From UBA4408 sp002389785 (GTDB lineage: Bacteria > Bacteroidota > Bacteroidia > UBA4408): a stretch of DNA of 64,000 nt. The position numbers were made by a program, and so were the translations under genes. Position 1 is the stretch's first letter; every line of letters begins with the position of its first letter. This document shows positions 10,601 to 18,458 of the stretch, piece by piece. The notes under the pieces were generated by a model. The model did not search any database. It was not told the DNA's origin and was given only the letters and a program-made list of their open reading frames with translations. The stretch is from contig DAORJK010000001.1 of NCBI GenBank assembly GCA_035438985.1, positions 496,001-560,000 of the forward strand, in the 5' to 3' direction.

Positions 10601-13600
10601 ACGTTACGCTGGACTATCACCAATTCAACCTGTACAGCTTCATCGGATGACGTACAAATTGCCTTTCCAAAAAATCCAACTACTGCAAATGCTGGTACAA
10701 GCCAAACCTTATGTGGCACAACCGCTACTACGCTAGCAGCGAATGCTCCAACAGCAGGAAGTGGTTTATGGACCATATTTTCTGGAACAGGTGGAACTTT
10801 AACTAATCCATCCAGTCCAACCTCAGGATTTAGCGGTGTCGCAGGAAATACCTATGTATTATTTTGGACCATTTCAAATTCACCCTGTACAGCTTCTTCT
10901 GATTCGATGGTTGTTTATTTTCCACAAAATCCAACTACTGCAGATGCCGGTGCTGATCAGCTTAAATGTGGATTAACAGTAACAACGCTTGCAGGGAATA
11001 CACCTACTGTTGGAACTGGAGTATGGAGTAAAGTAAGTGGTATTGGCGGAAGTTTTGGAAATACTACTTCACCAACCTCAACATTTACCGGAACTGCAGG
11101 CAATTCGTATACCTTAAGATGGACCATCAGCAATTCAATTTGTACTACATCAAGTAACGATGTAAACATTGACTTTCCGTTGAACCCTACTACTGCTTCA
11201 GCAGGAAACGATACAAACATTTGTAATGGTTCTATCATCAACTTAAAAGCAAACACTCCCATCATCGGAAGCGGAAGCTGGAGTATACTTTCGGGTTCGT
11301 GTTCAATTACCTCCACTACCTCACCTACCAGTACAGCCAGCGCATTTACTAACAATACCATTACCAGCCTGGTATGGTCAATCACAAATGGAGCATGTCC
11401 TGTTTCAAGAGACACCGTGCGTATAAATTCAAATGCTAGTTTTTGTGCAGCAACCCTAGCTGATTTTACAGCAAATAAAACTACTGCATGTACAGGTGAA
11501 GTAATTACATATACCGATTTATCGAGCAATGCAACTTCCTGGAGTTGGAACTTTGGAAGCAATGCTAGTCCAGCAACTGCAAATACACAAGGACCTCATG
11601 CTGTTACCTATAGCACAACAGGGAATAAAACAATTTCGCTTACTGCAACCGGCCCGGGAGGATCAAATACGAAAACAAAAACCAATTATGTTACTATAAT
11701 TACTGTACCCGGCTCGGCAACCGGAATTACTGGCAACACTAGTATATGTGCCGGTACAAGCTCAGTTGCATATTCAATTACTGCGGTTGCAACTGCAACA
11801 AATTATGTGTGGACAGTACCCACCGGTGCTTCAATTGTTTCGGGTGCCGGCACTAACTCAATTACTGTAGACTATTCAGGAAGTGCGGTTTCAGGCAATG
11901 TGTCGGTATATGCTTCAAACGCCTGCGGCAATGGTGCTACTACTAATTTAGCAGTAATTGTTTCCGCTAGTCCTACTGCTTCTAACGCCGGACCTGATCA
12001 AACAAGTTTGTGTGGCACTACTACTGCTAACCTTGCAGCAAACACACCTACAACTGGAACCGGAGCATGGTCGATTGTGAGCGGTGGAACTGGAACTTTT
12101 GGTAACAGCACAAGCGCAAACTCAACGTTTACGGGAACTGCAGGAGCAACTTATACGCTTCGATGGACCATTTCCAATGCACCATGTGCCGCATCAACTG
12201 ATGATGTACTAATTAAATTTAATCAAAATCCAAGTACCGCCGCTGCAGGCTTAGACCAAACTGCTTTATGTGGATTGACAAGTGCTACATTAGCAGGAAA
12301 TACTCCTAGTATTGGAATCGGGAGTTGGACAATACTCAGCGGTAGCGGAGGATCCTTTTCTAATTCCAATTTACCTAATTCAATTTTTGTTGGAACCGCA
12401 GGAAACAGTTATACTTTACAATGGACAATTAGTAGTTCTCCTTGTACTGCTTCAAGCGATAATGTATTGATTAGTTTTCCTTTAAATCCAAGTACTTCTT
12501 CAGCTGGTACTGATCAAACTTTATGTGGAGCAACATCTGCAACTTTAGCAGGGTCAACACCTACAGTTGGAAATGGAAGCTGGTCAATCGTTTCAGGTGG
12601 AAGTGGTAATTTCTCTTCTACTACAAATCCATTAGCAACCTTTACGCCCAGTAGTGGAACAGTATTTACGCTAAGATGGACTATCAGCAATTCGCCTTGC
12701 AGCGCATCAAGCGATGATGTTGTAATTTCCTTTTTACAAAATCCAACTACAGCGAATGCCGGTTCTGATCAAACAGTTTGTGGAAGCAACTCAACAGCGC
12801 TGGCAGCAAATGTTCCAACTTCCGGTAATGGAACATGGGCGATTGTGAGTGGTGGAAGTGGAACTTTCAGCAATACCACCTCTGCTACTTCAACTTTTAC
12901 AGGAACAGCAGGAAGTTCATATGTGCTAAGTTGGACAATTAGTACGACAAATTGTGGTGCTTCTTCTGATAATGTAAGTATTTCATTTCCACAAAATCCA
13001 AGTACTGCAAATGCCGGATTAGATCAAAACTTATGTGGAGTTAATAGTGCCACCTTGGCCGCAAGTGTTCCTTCTATTGGTACCGGCTCTTGGAGTATAC
13101 AATCGGGAGGTACAGGAAATTTCAGTAACGCAGCGAGCGCAAATTCAACATTTACGGGAATTGCGGGAAATACTTACACCTTGAGATGGACAGTAAGTAA
13201 TTCACCTTGTACAGCATCAAGTGACGACGTGATCATTTCATTTCCACTTAATCCAACTGTTTCAGCTGCAGGATCGGATCAGGAAATTTGCGGAATAACT
13301 TCAGCAACATTGGCTGCGAATACTCCATTAACCGGAACAGGAAGCTGGAGTAAAATTAGTGGTACTGGTGGTTCATTTGCATCGACAAGTAATCCAACCA
13401 CGATTTTTAACGGTACTGCGGGAGTAGTGTATATTTTGCGTTGGACGATCACAACTGCAACATGCGGAACAACTAGTGATGATGTGCAAGTGTCATTTTA
13501 TCAAAATCCGAGTAGTGCAAATGCAGGTTTAGATCAAACTCTTTGCGGTCAAACAACTGCAAACTTAGCTGCAGTTGCTCCAACCATTGGAACCGGAACT

Positions 13601-16234
13601 TGGAGCATCGTAAGTGGCGGTGCCGGAAGTTTTAGCTCGGTTAATTCGGCTACAAGTTCATTTAATGGAACAGCCGGAAACACTTATCAATTGCGATGGA
13701 CAATTAGTAATGCTACTTGTATATCGAACAGTGACGATGTTACTGTTTCATTTCCAATAAATCCAACAACTGCAGATGCGGGCCCGGCTCAATATTTATG
13801 TGGAGCTAACAGTGCTACCCTTGCAGCAAATATTCCGATAATTGGATCCGGTAGCTGGAGTATCGTTTCTGGAGGTAGTGGTAGTTTCACTTCTGCAACA
13901 AATGCAAATACTGTATTTACAGGAACTGCAGGAAACATTTACACCCTTCGATGGACCATTACAAATGCTCCTTGTGGAAGTAATTTTGATGAAGTCCAAA
14001 TTTCGTTTCCATTTAATCCAAGCGTGTCTAATGCTGGAACAGATACTACAATTTGTAATGGTTCAAGCATTGTGTTGAATGCAACCAATCCTATTGTAGG
14101 AACCGGAACATGGTCGATTGTTTCTGGTTCAACAAATTTATCGAACATCAATTCTCCGATTAGCAGTGCATCGGTTTTTGCACCTGATACCAATACCGTT
14201 CTTGTTTGGACTGTGAGCGCAAATTCTTGTCCCGATTCAAGAGACACTGTTATTATTACCAGCAATACAGCTGTGTGTATTGTTACGGTTGCTGATTTTA
14301 TTGCGGATACTACTGAAACATGCATTGGTTCATCGGTAGTGTTTACTGATTTATCAAATCAAGCTACATCCTGGTCATGGAATTTTGGCGCAGGGGCAAC
14401 ACCCGCTACAATTACCGGTGCAGGACCACACACAGTAACCTATTCAACGGCGGGGCAAAAAACCGTTACGTTAACAGTTAGTGGACCCGGAGGAACAGAT
14501 GTTAAAACAAAAACGAATTACATCAACATTCAACAAATTCCTGCTGCGGCATCAACAATTTCCGGTGCAACTACAATTTGCGAAGGCCAAACGAATGTTC
14601 AATATACAGTTCCAGTCATATCGGATGCATTAGCCTATAATTGGTTGTTACCTAATGGAGCCAGCATAACAAGTGCAAATCAAAATAATATTGTGGTGAG
14701 TTATGCAACCGGTGCACAATCGGGTTCTATTAGTGTAGAAGGAACTAATGGGTGTGGAACAGGAGCAGCTTCAACGCTCGCAATCACAGTAAATCAGTAT
14801 CCTTCAGCAGCCGGTTTAATAAGTGGCTTGGATACTATTTGTGATGGGTCCAGTGGAGTGACTTATACGGTTGGAAATATCGCAAATGCTACCAGTTATT
14901 ACTGGATTTTACCCAGCGGAGTGAGCAGTAGCACTGGTACTACAATAACTACCTCTCCAAGTATTAACTTAGATTTTCAAATAGGACTAACGGGCGGGAT
15001 AATACAAGTGTATGGACAAAATTCTTGTGGCGATGGTGATACATCCACTGCATTTACATTTGTAATTGCTCCTTATCCTTCTGCAGCTGGAACTATAATT
15101 GGATCAACCTTGGTAAGTGCATGTAGCAATCAGTTAGGGATTACTTATTCAGTTCCTGTAATTGCAAACGCTTTGAGTTATTCATGGACCTTGCCTCCTT
15201 TAGCAACGCTAAGTAATGGTGCTGGAACCAATAGTATACAAGTAGATTTTGATGTAGCTTCTAGCTCCGGAAACATTGAAGTTAGTGGCGTGAATGCATG
15301 TGGTAATGGACCAAGTTCTTTACTTGCTGTTAATTTTACCCCAATACCTGTAACTGAAATTTGCTATGCAACAGTTGATTCAGCAACCGTTCAGAGCATA
15401 TTATATTGGCAGCGTCCACCACAAAGTTATGTGGATAGTTTTGTAGTATATAGCGATGCGACCGGTGGTTCAAACTTAATTAGAATAGGCGCGTTAGCTA
15501 ATTCAGCAGCTGTACCAACTACTTTTATCGATCCATTTTCATCACCCATTATAAATGCAGTTACTTATCAAATTGCGACCAAAGATTCGTGCAACAATCA
15601 ATTAAGTTTGAGTGCAACGGTGGTTCACAAAACCATTAATTTAAATGGGACATTAGGATGGAGTGGACCAGCAAAATTATATTGGAATGAATACCTAGGA
15701 ATTGCCGATCCGGGCAGAACATACACTGTATTACGCGACACAACAGGTATTGGAGCCTTTAATGATACACTCGCTAAAGGAATTCTTCCTGCTCCCATTA
15801 TGAACTATACAGATATAACCTCTTCACAATATCCACTTTGCAGGTATGTTATTGTGATGGAATTTAGCACTACATGCGATCCGACACAACGAATAATGCT
15901 CAGCAAAAACACTTCACGTTCAAACATAAAAAATCGTGCTGCAATGTTGCCAGATAATATTATTCCCGAATTTGAAAATGAAAATTCGGTTGTAGTATAT
16001 CCAAACCCTGCAAAAAATTTAGTGCATATTTCAATAGCAGGAACTTCTAAGGAATATCAATTAAGTTTAATTAGCATCGTAGGACAAAAAATTATTTCAA
16101 CCGAAGTAATGAATTCGAATGGATATTCTACTACTACTGATCTTTCTTTAAAATCTGTTGCACCGGGAATCTATTTTGTGCTAATTGAAAGCGAAAATGG
16201 ATTTTCGAAAGTGATGAAATTGAAAGTGGAATAA
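4700..16234 (+). CDS. Giant T9SS type A surface protein with GEVED, FG-GAP, PKD and 14 tandem Ig-like repeats
   Basis: This is a 3844-residue secreted protein. Signal peptide residues 1-23 end in VSA before Gln. Residues 24-690 look like a beta-helix/filament region rich in short G/T/S repeats. A GEVED domain (WIDYNRNGVYEASEW ... GSGETEDYYI) lies near 865-945. FG-GAP/VCBS calcium-type repeats (DLDGDMDIAIG, DLNGDGELDLV, DYDEDGDIDIV) span about 1070-1400. A second GEVED is near 1650-1735. Fourteen Ig-like repeats of about 86 residues follow in two blocks, each block ending in a PKD domain (SWSWNFG) and Ig-like domains. FN3-like segments, the signature KNTSRSNIKNRAAM and a type A sorting domain (VVYPNPAKN ... 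APGIYFVLIES) close the protein. An adhesin or surface-matrix role is inferred. No catalytic site was recognised. Confidence 0.88.
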   Translation: MKKLLLKLVILFYLCIATSEVSAQSVGDYRTRAAGAWSSTTVWQTYQILIGWQNTTVPPTNSNGAISILHAITISGGATVNTDQTTISTGGSLTLSDGTLNLYNGSGNDLIITGGTFTMNNASSALNAPSGFALVYATSGTVALSNGTIAAGMNINTYNATALTITQASSSNLTLNGQITNYSTAAVWTATSATFTFGSNGFLYNGIGGVFTIAGSGTNNIGSSSSTSRSGIMTNAGTFSKTTSAVLNVNASSFDNTGTIQLITVASNFYLHSAGDIFGILDANIAGSNFYYNTASKNFYAGLTLKGSGTHHINASITYNISGTSAYTFGAVINFNSPAAIPADINITGATLNCNKGVSFDGPGYSVFTYSPQINVATGGSFSTSIDDTLSIMPYFGTTAVPSTLTINNNITIGGPMSVNSICSMQGSGTAYFYGDLLANAGLINNSSFQFVGTSAQSVSGSSGRISTTVINNATDVTFSTNHNLFTSLTFTKGKISISDKLFIPGTASISGVSATKYFTGNGYLKRTLSPSSSYTFPVGNSTGYLPATLTTAAGFVADTIWMRIESTKFSSSYNGSFAATGQPLTTHVVEPVWRIVESTSGGTSFSNLTLQWNGSNETYLFARNTCGVVSNGGGAWSAVTSGAAGGSNPYTRSTTTATIPVGTLKTALFGIADNSVVYSSNRITSDRQTRNVCAGGSFTFFFSVLDSNSMSASNVFTAQLSDANGSFASPIAIGSVVAKGGRNLTCTIPAGTAVGHYSVRVVSSNTPMAEQRNVFGYYEQRLSVRSFCYSCPGAYSTVSCGTNFINYVSLNYLYHASACESVSAFTYSSYGYEDYESDGNSYNNTATIVRGRQEYLYVTTTASSIISVWIDYNRNGVYEASEWNQVTTASTANAQAQLIFTVPLTASLGYTGMRIRNRAVGSPNGSGDACTTFGSGETEDYYIYIADQLSNSSHTPTTNNRCVTASTSPTLTYNSVIKKSSVTAANFQLQGSISGIKPATLTGGGTTTITINPTQNFEPGEVVSVAASGKSIIDTSLQTSTEYCYQFTTAASVAPKTFKKHALTGSGASVINNYSADINNDGFTDLIEVNSSAATSYISISRGNGNGTFLTPTYIYTSATPYSTAIADYDLDGDMDIAIGYSAQYKVDIYYNNGTGSFTGPSNITTRYRARIVLPFYLLDNEAPSILCANTSDSAISVIQNKGNGVIGDLTRTKVGSPIQSMVTGDFNLDGLLDVAISCSDNTIKIYEFYTRKSFALRNSFSCGGTTPFELKTADLNGDGELDLVWSNFSSANIGYALGGSAFTFGTVSLASTNANPFRLALADYDGDCDIDAVCSLAGTADFNFFENTAGVLSLYNNPKGNNSAGYIVSITSADYDEDGDIDIVGSSVAYSSKTFLENASYTIQTGSVSGPLCNNPSISISWVVSDSLPSSNLFYVQLSDASGSFASPTYLDTIAGQFSGSATVVIPTVTAGTGYRIRVTSNFSGITYFDNGTNISIGASPANPNINFVCSGTSTILSATGGTTYTWSPSTYLSAATGSPVTATPAVTQTITMIAKDIAGCSSTARTASVGPTCYCYPNYANNTCSNDYIASVQFNTLNYSNSTCGGNDNNTTINYYTTVAPNVATDLNRLSTYTLSLLAGAANPEGFGVWIDYNQDGDFADVGEFIYSSPTTANQTFTSPISIPGTATLGITRMRVMISRGTLVTSGFDCSTTLSRGETQDFYIRISGCVPPTVYTVSGGGTICSSQTGSVALSNSTAGVTYALYRNAVATGTTLSGTGTALSFTGLTSAGTYSIYGTNSLGCKIKMQDSVSLTVISLPTTANAGSDQTKCGQTSTTLTANAPTSGTGSWTIVSGSGGSFSATNNPSATFTAAAGSTNTLRWTISNSPCTASSDDVIISFPLNPTTASAGPDQLALCGLTSATLAANTPSVGTGTWTVVSGTGGSFSNAASASSTFIGTSGNTYTLRWTITNSTCTASSDDVQIAFPKNPTTANAGTSQTLCGTTATTLAANAPTAGSGLWTIFSGTGGTLTNPSSPTSGFSGVAGNTYVLFWTISNSPCTASSDSMVVYFPQNPTTADAGADQLKCGLTVTTLAGNTPTVGTGVWSKVSGIGGSFGNTTSPTSTFTGTAGNSYTLRWTISNSICTTSSNDVNIDFPLNPTTASAGNDTNICNGSIINLKANTPIIGSGSWSILSGSCSITSTTSPTSTASAFTNNTITSLVWSITNGACPVSRDTVRINSNASFCAATLADFTANKTTACTGEVITYTDLSSNATSWSWNFGSNASPATANTQGPHAVTYSTTGNKTISLTATGPGGSNTKTKTNYVTIITVPGSATGITGNTSICAGTSSVAYSITAVATATNYVWTVPTGASIVSGAGTNSITVDYSGSAVSGNVSVYASNACGNGATTNLAVIVSASPTASNAGPDQTSLCGTTTANLAANTPTTGTGAWSIVSGGTGTFGNSTSANSTFTGTAGATYTLRWTISNAPCAASTDDVLIKFNQNPSTAAAGLDQTALCGLTSATLAGNTPSIGIGSWTILSGSGGSFSNSNLPNSIFVGTAGNSYTLQWTISSSPCTASSDNVLISFPLNPSTSSAGTDQTLCGATSATLAGSTPTVGNGSWSIVSGGSGNFSSTTNPLATFTPSSGTVFTLRWTISNSPCSASSDDVVISFLQNPTTANAGSDQTVCGSNSTALAANVPTSGNGTWAIVSGGSGTFSNTTSATSTFTGTAGSSYVLSWTISTTNCGASSDNVSISFPQNPSTANAGLDQNLCGVNSATLAASVPSIGTGSWSIQSGGTGNFSNAASANSTFTGIAGNTYTLRWTVSNSPCTASSDDVIISFPLNPTVSAAGSDQEICGITSATLAANTPLTGTGSWSKISGTGGSFASTSNPTTIFNGTAGVVYILRWTITTATCGTTSDDVQVSFYQNPSSANAGLDQTLCGQTTANLAAVAPTIGTGTWSIVSGGAGSFSSVNSATSSFNGTAGNTYQLRWTISNATCISNSDDVTVSFPINPTTADAGPAQYLCGANSATLAANIPIIGSGSWSIVSGGSGSFTSATNANTVFTGTAGNIYTLRWTITNAPCGSNFDEVQISFPFNPSVSNAGTDTTICNGSSIVLNATNPIVGTGTWSIVSGSTNLSNINSPISSASVFAPDTNTVLVWTVSANSCPDSRDTVIITSNTAVCIVTVADFIADTTETCIGSSVVFTDLSNQATSWSWNFGAGATPATITGAGPHTVTYSTAGQKTVTLTVSGPGGTDVKTKTNYINIQQIPAAASTISGATTICEGQTNVQYTVPVISDALAYNWLLPNGASITSANQNNIVVSYATGAQSGSISVEGTNGCGTGAASTLAITVNQYPSAAGLISGLDTICDGSSGVTYTVGNIANATSYYWILPSGVSSSTGTTITTSPSINLDFQIGLTGGIIQVYGQNSCGDGDTSTAFTFVIAPYPSAAGTIIGSTLVSACSNQLGITYSVPVIANALSYSWTLPPLATLSNGAGTNSIQVDFDVASSSGNIEVSGVNACGNGPSSLLAVNFTPIPVTEICYATVDSATVQSILYWQRPPQSYVDSFVVYSDATGGSNLIRIGALANSAAVPTTFIDPFSSPIINAVTYQIATKDSCNNQLSLSATVVHKTINLNGTLGWSGPAKLYWNEYLGIADPGRTYTVLRDTTGIGAFNDTLAKGILPAPIMNYTDITSSQYPLCRYVIVMEFSTTCDPTQRIMLSKNTSRSNIKNRAAMLPDNIIPEFENENSVVVYPNPAKNLVHISIAGTSKEYQLSLISIVGQKIISTEVMNSNGYSTTTDLSLKSVAPGIYFVLIESENGFSKVMKLKVE
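10166..11457 (+). repeat. Tandem Ig-like repeat block 1 (5 copies, about 258 bp each)
   Basis: Five in-frame copies follow the pattern TTANAGxDQxxCGxxxxTLxANxPxxGxGxWxxVSG...LRWTISNSPCTASSDDVxIxFPxNP. The first four are canonical. The fifth is divergent (AGNDTNICNGS) and leads directly into a PKD domain. Each copy keeps two cysteines, one after DQ and one in SPC, which suggests one disulfide per domain. Confidence 0.85.
11972..14290 (+). repeat. Tandem Ig-like repeat block 2 (9 copies, about 258 bp each)
   Basis: Eight canonical copies of the repeat seen in block 1 are followed by one divergent copy (AGTDTTICNGS). That copy again runs into a PKD domain (TSWSWNFGAGATPATI). The order canonical copies, then NGS-type copy, PKD and Ig-like domain is the same as in block 1. 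The whole block was therefore probably duplicated, and the number of canonical copies then changed. Confidence 0.85.
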
Positions 16235-16288
16235 ATATATTTAGGGTATAACTTATTTTTATAATCAATTAAGTTAAAATTTAGATTC

Positions 16289-17350
16289 ATGGAACAACAA
16301 ACGAAAAAAAACAACAGACAAAAATTGTGTTTGATTTTTAGCCTAATTCTTTTAGTTTTTTCACTTTCAAGCAGGGCAACTGTAATGACAGTAAACAATG
16401 CAGGAGCAGGTCAATATGCAGATTTAAATACTGCATACATTGCAGCCAATGTAGGTGATACTTTATTGATTATCGGTTCAGCTAACGAATACTCCATAAC
16501 CGGTAACTGGGCAAAAAATTTGGTGGTAATCGGAAGTGGTTTTAATTCACCCAAGCAAGTTTTTAAAGAAGTAAAATTTGGGCCTAATTCTTTTACAACG
16601 ACCAGCGGATCAAGCTTTCTGGGGATTCATTTTATCAATCAATTTAAATTTGGAGCTAGCCTGGATTCTTTGTACTTTGAAAGTTGCAGGTTTGAAGAAA
16701 CTGTGCTTTCCTCAACAACCATCACAGTTACTTCGCTTAGTTTCGTCAATTGCCTTTTTCGTTATTTTGGCGCAGGTGCATCAATTCCTAACATTGATTT
16801 TAGTGTAATTCATGCTAATTCAGTATTGTTCTCACATTGCATCTTTAATGGTTCCATAATAGGATCGAACAACACAAGGGTATTTGATGTGACTTTTGAT
16901 CATTGTGTTTTTCTTAGACAAAATAACTTTTTACTTTTAGTGTATAATGCGGTAGTTTCAAATTCTATTATCTATAATTCAAGTGTACTGGGAACTGTGT
17001 ATAATTCTGCCTTTAATAATAATCTATCACGGTTGAACATTTCTAATGGATGGGCATTAAATGGAAATACCAGTACACATGATACGGATGCAGTAGATCC
17101 ATTATTTGTGAATGTTCCCTTTTTAAGTAATTATGCAACAACTTGGGATTTTCATTTACAAAATGGCTCACCTGCCAAAGGATGGGATTCAAATGGTTCG
17201 GATGCCGGTTTACATGATATTACCAGCAGTTTTGATGAAGCAGGTGAACCACAAAATATTCCGGTAATACGCCAAATGATATTACAAACTGCAACAGTAC
17301 CTCAAAATGGAAGTGTTACAGTAAAAGTAAGAAGTACAAAATCAAGATAA
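16289..17350 (+). CDS. Secreted parallel beta-helix protein, tandem paralogue 1
   Basis: This 353-residue protein has an N-terminal signal segment (LCLIFSLILLVFSLSSRA) followed by TVMTVNNAGAGQYADLNTAYIAANVGDTLLIIGS. That is the start typical of right-handed parallel beta-helix proteins of the pectate-lyase-like fold. The rest is short I/V/N-rich rungs. It has no recognisable T9SS sorting domain. It ends with IPVIRQM...VPQNGSVTVKVRSTKSR, a tail shared with the next two genes. It lies 54 bases after the giant gene and about 25 bases before paralogue 2. No catalytic residues were recognised, so enzyme or structural role is open. Codon and base use resemble the neighbours. Confidence 0.75.
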   Translation: MEQQTKKNNRQKLCLIFSLILLVFSLSSRATVMTVNNAGAGQYADLNTAYIAANVGDTLLIIGSANEYSITGNWAKNLVVIGSGFNSPKQVFKEVKFGPNSFTTTSGSSFLGIHFINQFKFGASLDSLYFESCRFEETVLSSTTITVTSLSFVNCLFRYFGAGASIPNIDFSVIHANSVLFSHCIFNGSIIGSNNTRVFDVTFDHCVFLRQNNFLLLVYNAVVSNSIIYNSSVLGTVYNSAFNNNLSRLNISNGWALNGNTSTHDTDAVDPLFVNVPFLSNYATTWDFHLQNGSPAKGWDSNGSDAGLHDITSSFDEAGEPQNIPVIRQMILQTATVPQNGSVTVKVRSTKSR

Positions 17351-17375
17351 AACGTTCAATTAAATTCAATTGCAG

Positions 17376-18401
17376 ATGAAAAAAATAAACTTATTATTAT
17401 TACTACTCACTTTTATTACAACACAAAATTTTGCGACTGTTTTAACGGTGAATAATTCTCCTGCAGGTGGAGGACAATATGCACAAATTAATGCAGCTAT
17501 TTCAGCTGCTTCGCCCGGTGATACAATTTATGTGAATGGCAGTAGTGCAGTCTATTTGGATGCTACTATTACGAAAAGTTTAACTTTACTCGGCTCAGGA
17601 ACATTTTCGCCAAAACAGTCTACTTTTCCAACATCTATTTCTACAGTTAATATAAATAGTGGTGTCTCAAATGTTACTATCAAAGGCTTTAATATTGGTT
17701 CTTCTGTTTCCGTATCTGGTAATTCAAATGTAAGTTTTGTTACTATTTCGGATAATTTTTTTTCTAACAATTGCTTTACTTACGCACAGCTCACTAACGT
17801 GCATGACATTGTAATTACAAATAATATTCAATCCGGTAATAGTTATTTTTGCAATGTTTTCAATAATGGTGGTTGTTACAATTTTTTAATCAGTAACAAT
17901 TTAATCAATGGGTATATCGAGAATTTTAATTTTCCAAGCAGCACCATACAAAATAATACTTTTTTCAATGGTGGAAATGCTTTTGGCGGAAGTACAGTTG
18001 CTGTAACCGGTTGTGTAATTAAAAATAATATTTTTTATAATTCGCACCCAAGTAATGGAACAAGCTCGTGCATCTTTTTAAACAACATTACTTATTCAAC
18101 TTCGGTAACCTATCCAAGCTTAGGTGGCAGTAATATTGACAACACGAATCCGCAATTGACGAATGTAGCAAGCAGCGGTGGGTACTCCCCTACTTATAAT
18201 TTTACTGTTGCACCTACTTCACCTGCCCATTTAGCCGGAACCGATGGAACTGATTTGGGATATTATGGCGGAATATTAAGAGCAAGCGCATATGGAGAAG
18301 TATACAATTTACCTGTAATACGCGAAATGGATGTTACGAATACTAGTGTGATACAAGGTGGTGCAATAAATGTAAAAGTTAGATCTACAAAGGCAAGATA
18401 A
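17376..18401 (+). CDS. Secreted parallel beta-helix protein, tandem paralogue 2
   Basis: The protein is 341 residues from the ATG at 17376. A TTG six bases upstream is less likely because MKKINLLLLLLTFITTQNFA is a complete signal peptide on its own. The mature part begins TVLTVNNSPAGGGQYAQINAAISAASPGDTIYVNG and continues with beta-helix rungs (VTIKGFNIGSSVSV, FVTISDNFFS, FLISNNLINGYI, IQNNTFFNGGNAF, VIKNNIFYNSHPSNGTS). The ending is LPVIREM...VIQGGAINVKVRSTKAR. It is closest to paralogue 3, with shared FYNxHPSNxTS and TYSTSxTYPxL segments. There is no T9SS CTD of the usual kind. Function unknown. Confidence 0.75.
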   Translation: MKKINLLLLLLTFITTQNFATVLTVNNSPAGGGQYAQINAAISAASPGDTIYVNGSSAVYLDATITKSLTLLGSGTFSPKQSTFPTSISTVNINSGVSNVTIKGFNIGSSVSVSGNSNVSFVTISDNFFSNNCFTYAQLTNVHDIVITNNIQSGNSYFCNVFNNGGCYNFLISNNLINGYIENFNFPSSTIQNNTFFNGGNAFGGSTVAVTGCVIKNNIFYNSHPSNGTSSCIFLNNITYSTSVTYPSLGGSNIDNTNPQLTNVASSGGYSPTYNFTVAPTSPAHLAGTDGTDLGYYGGILRASAYGEVYNLPVIREMDVTNTSVIQGGAINVKVRSTKAR

Positions 18402-18458
18402 ACAACAATTTCCAACAATTAAATAAATGCATATTCATCAACACTAAAATATTAAATC

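Noticed and set aside
10957..11562. 201-residue minus-strand frame inside the giant gene, and similar frames at 13939-14325, 47342-47578, 48218-48454 and 49685-49924
   Set aside because: They are antisense shadows of the tandem repeats, recurring at the same phase in each unit.
17370..17375. TTG start for beta-helix paralogue 2
   Set aside because: The ATG two codons later gives a normal MKK signal peptide.
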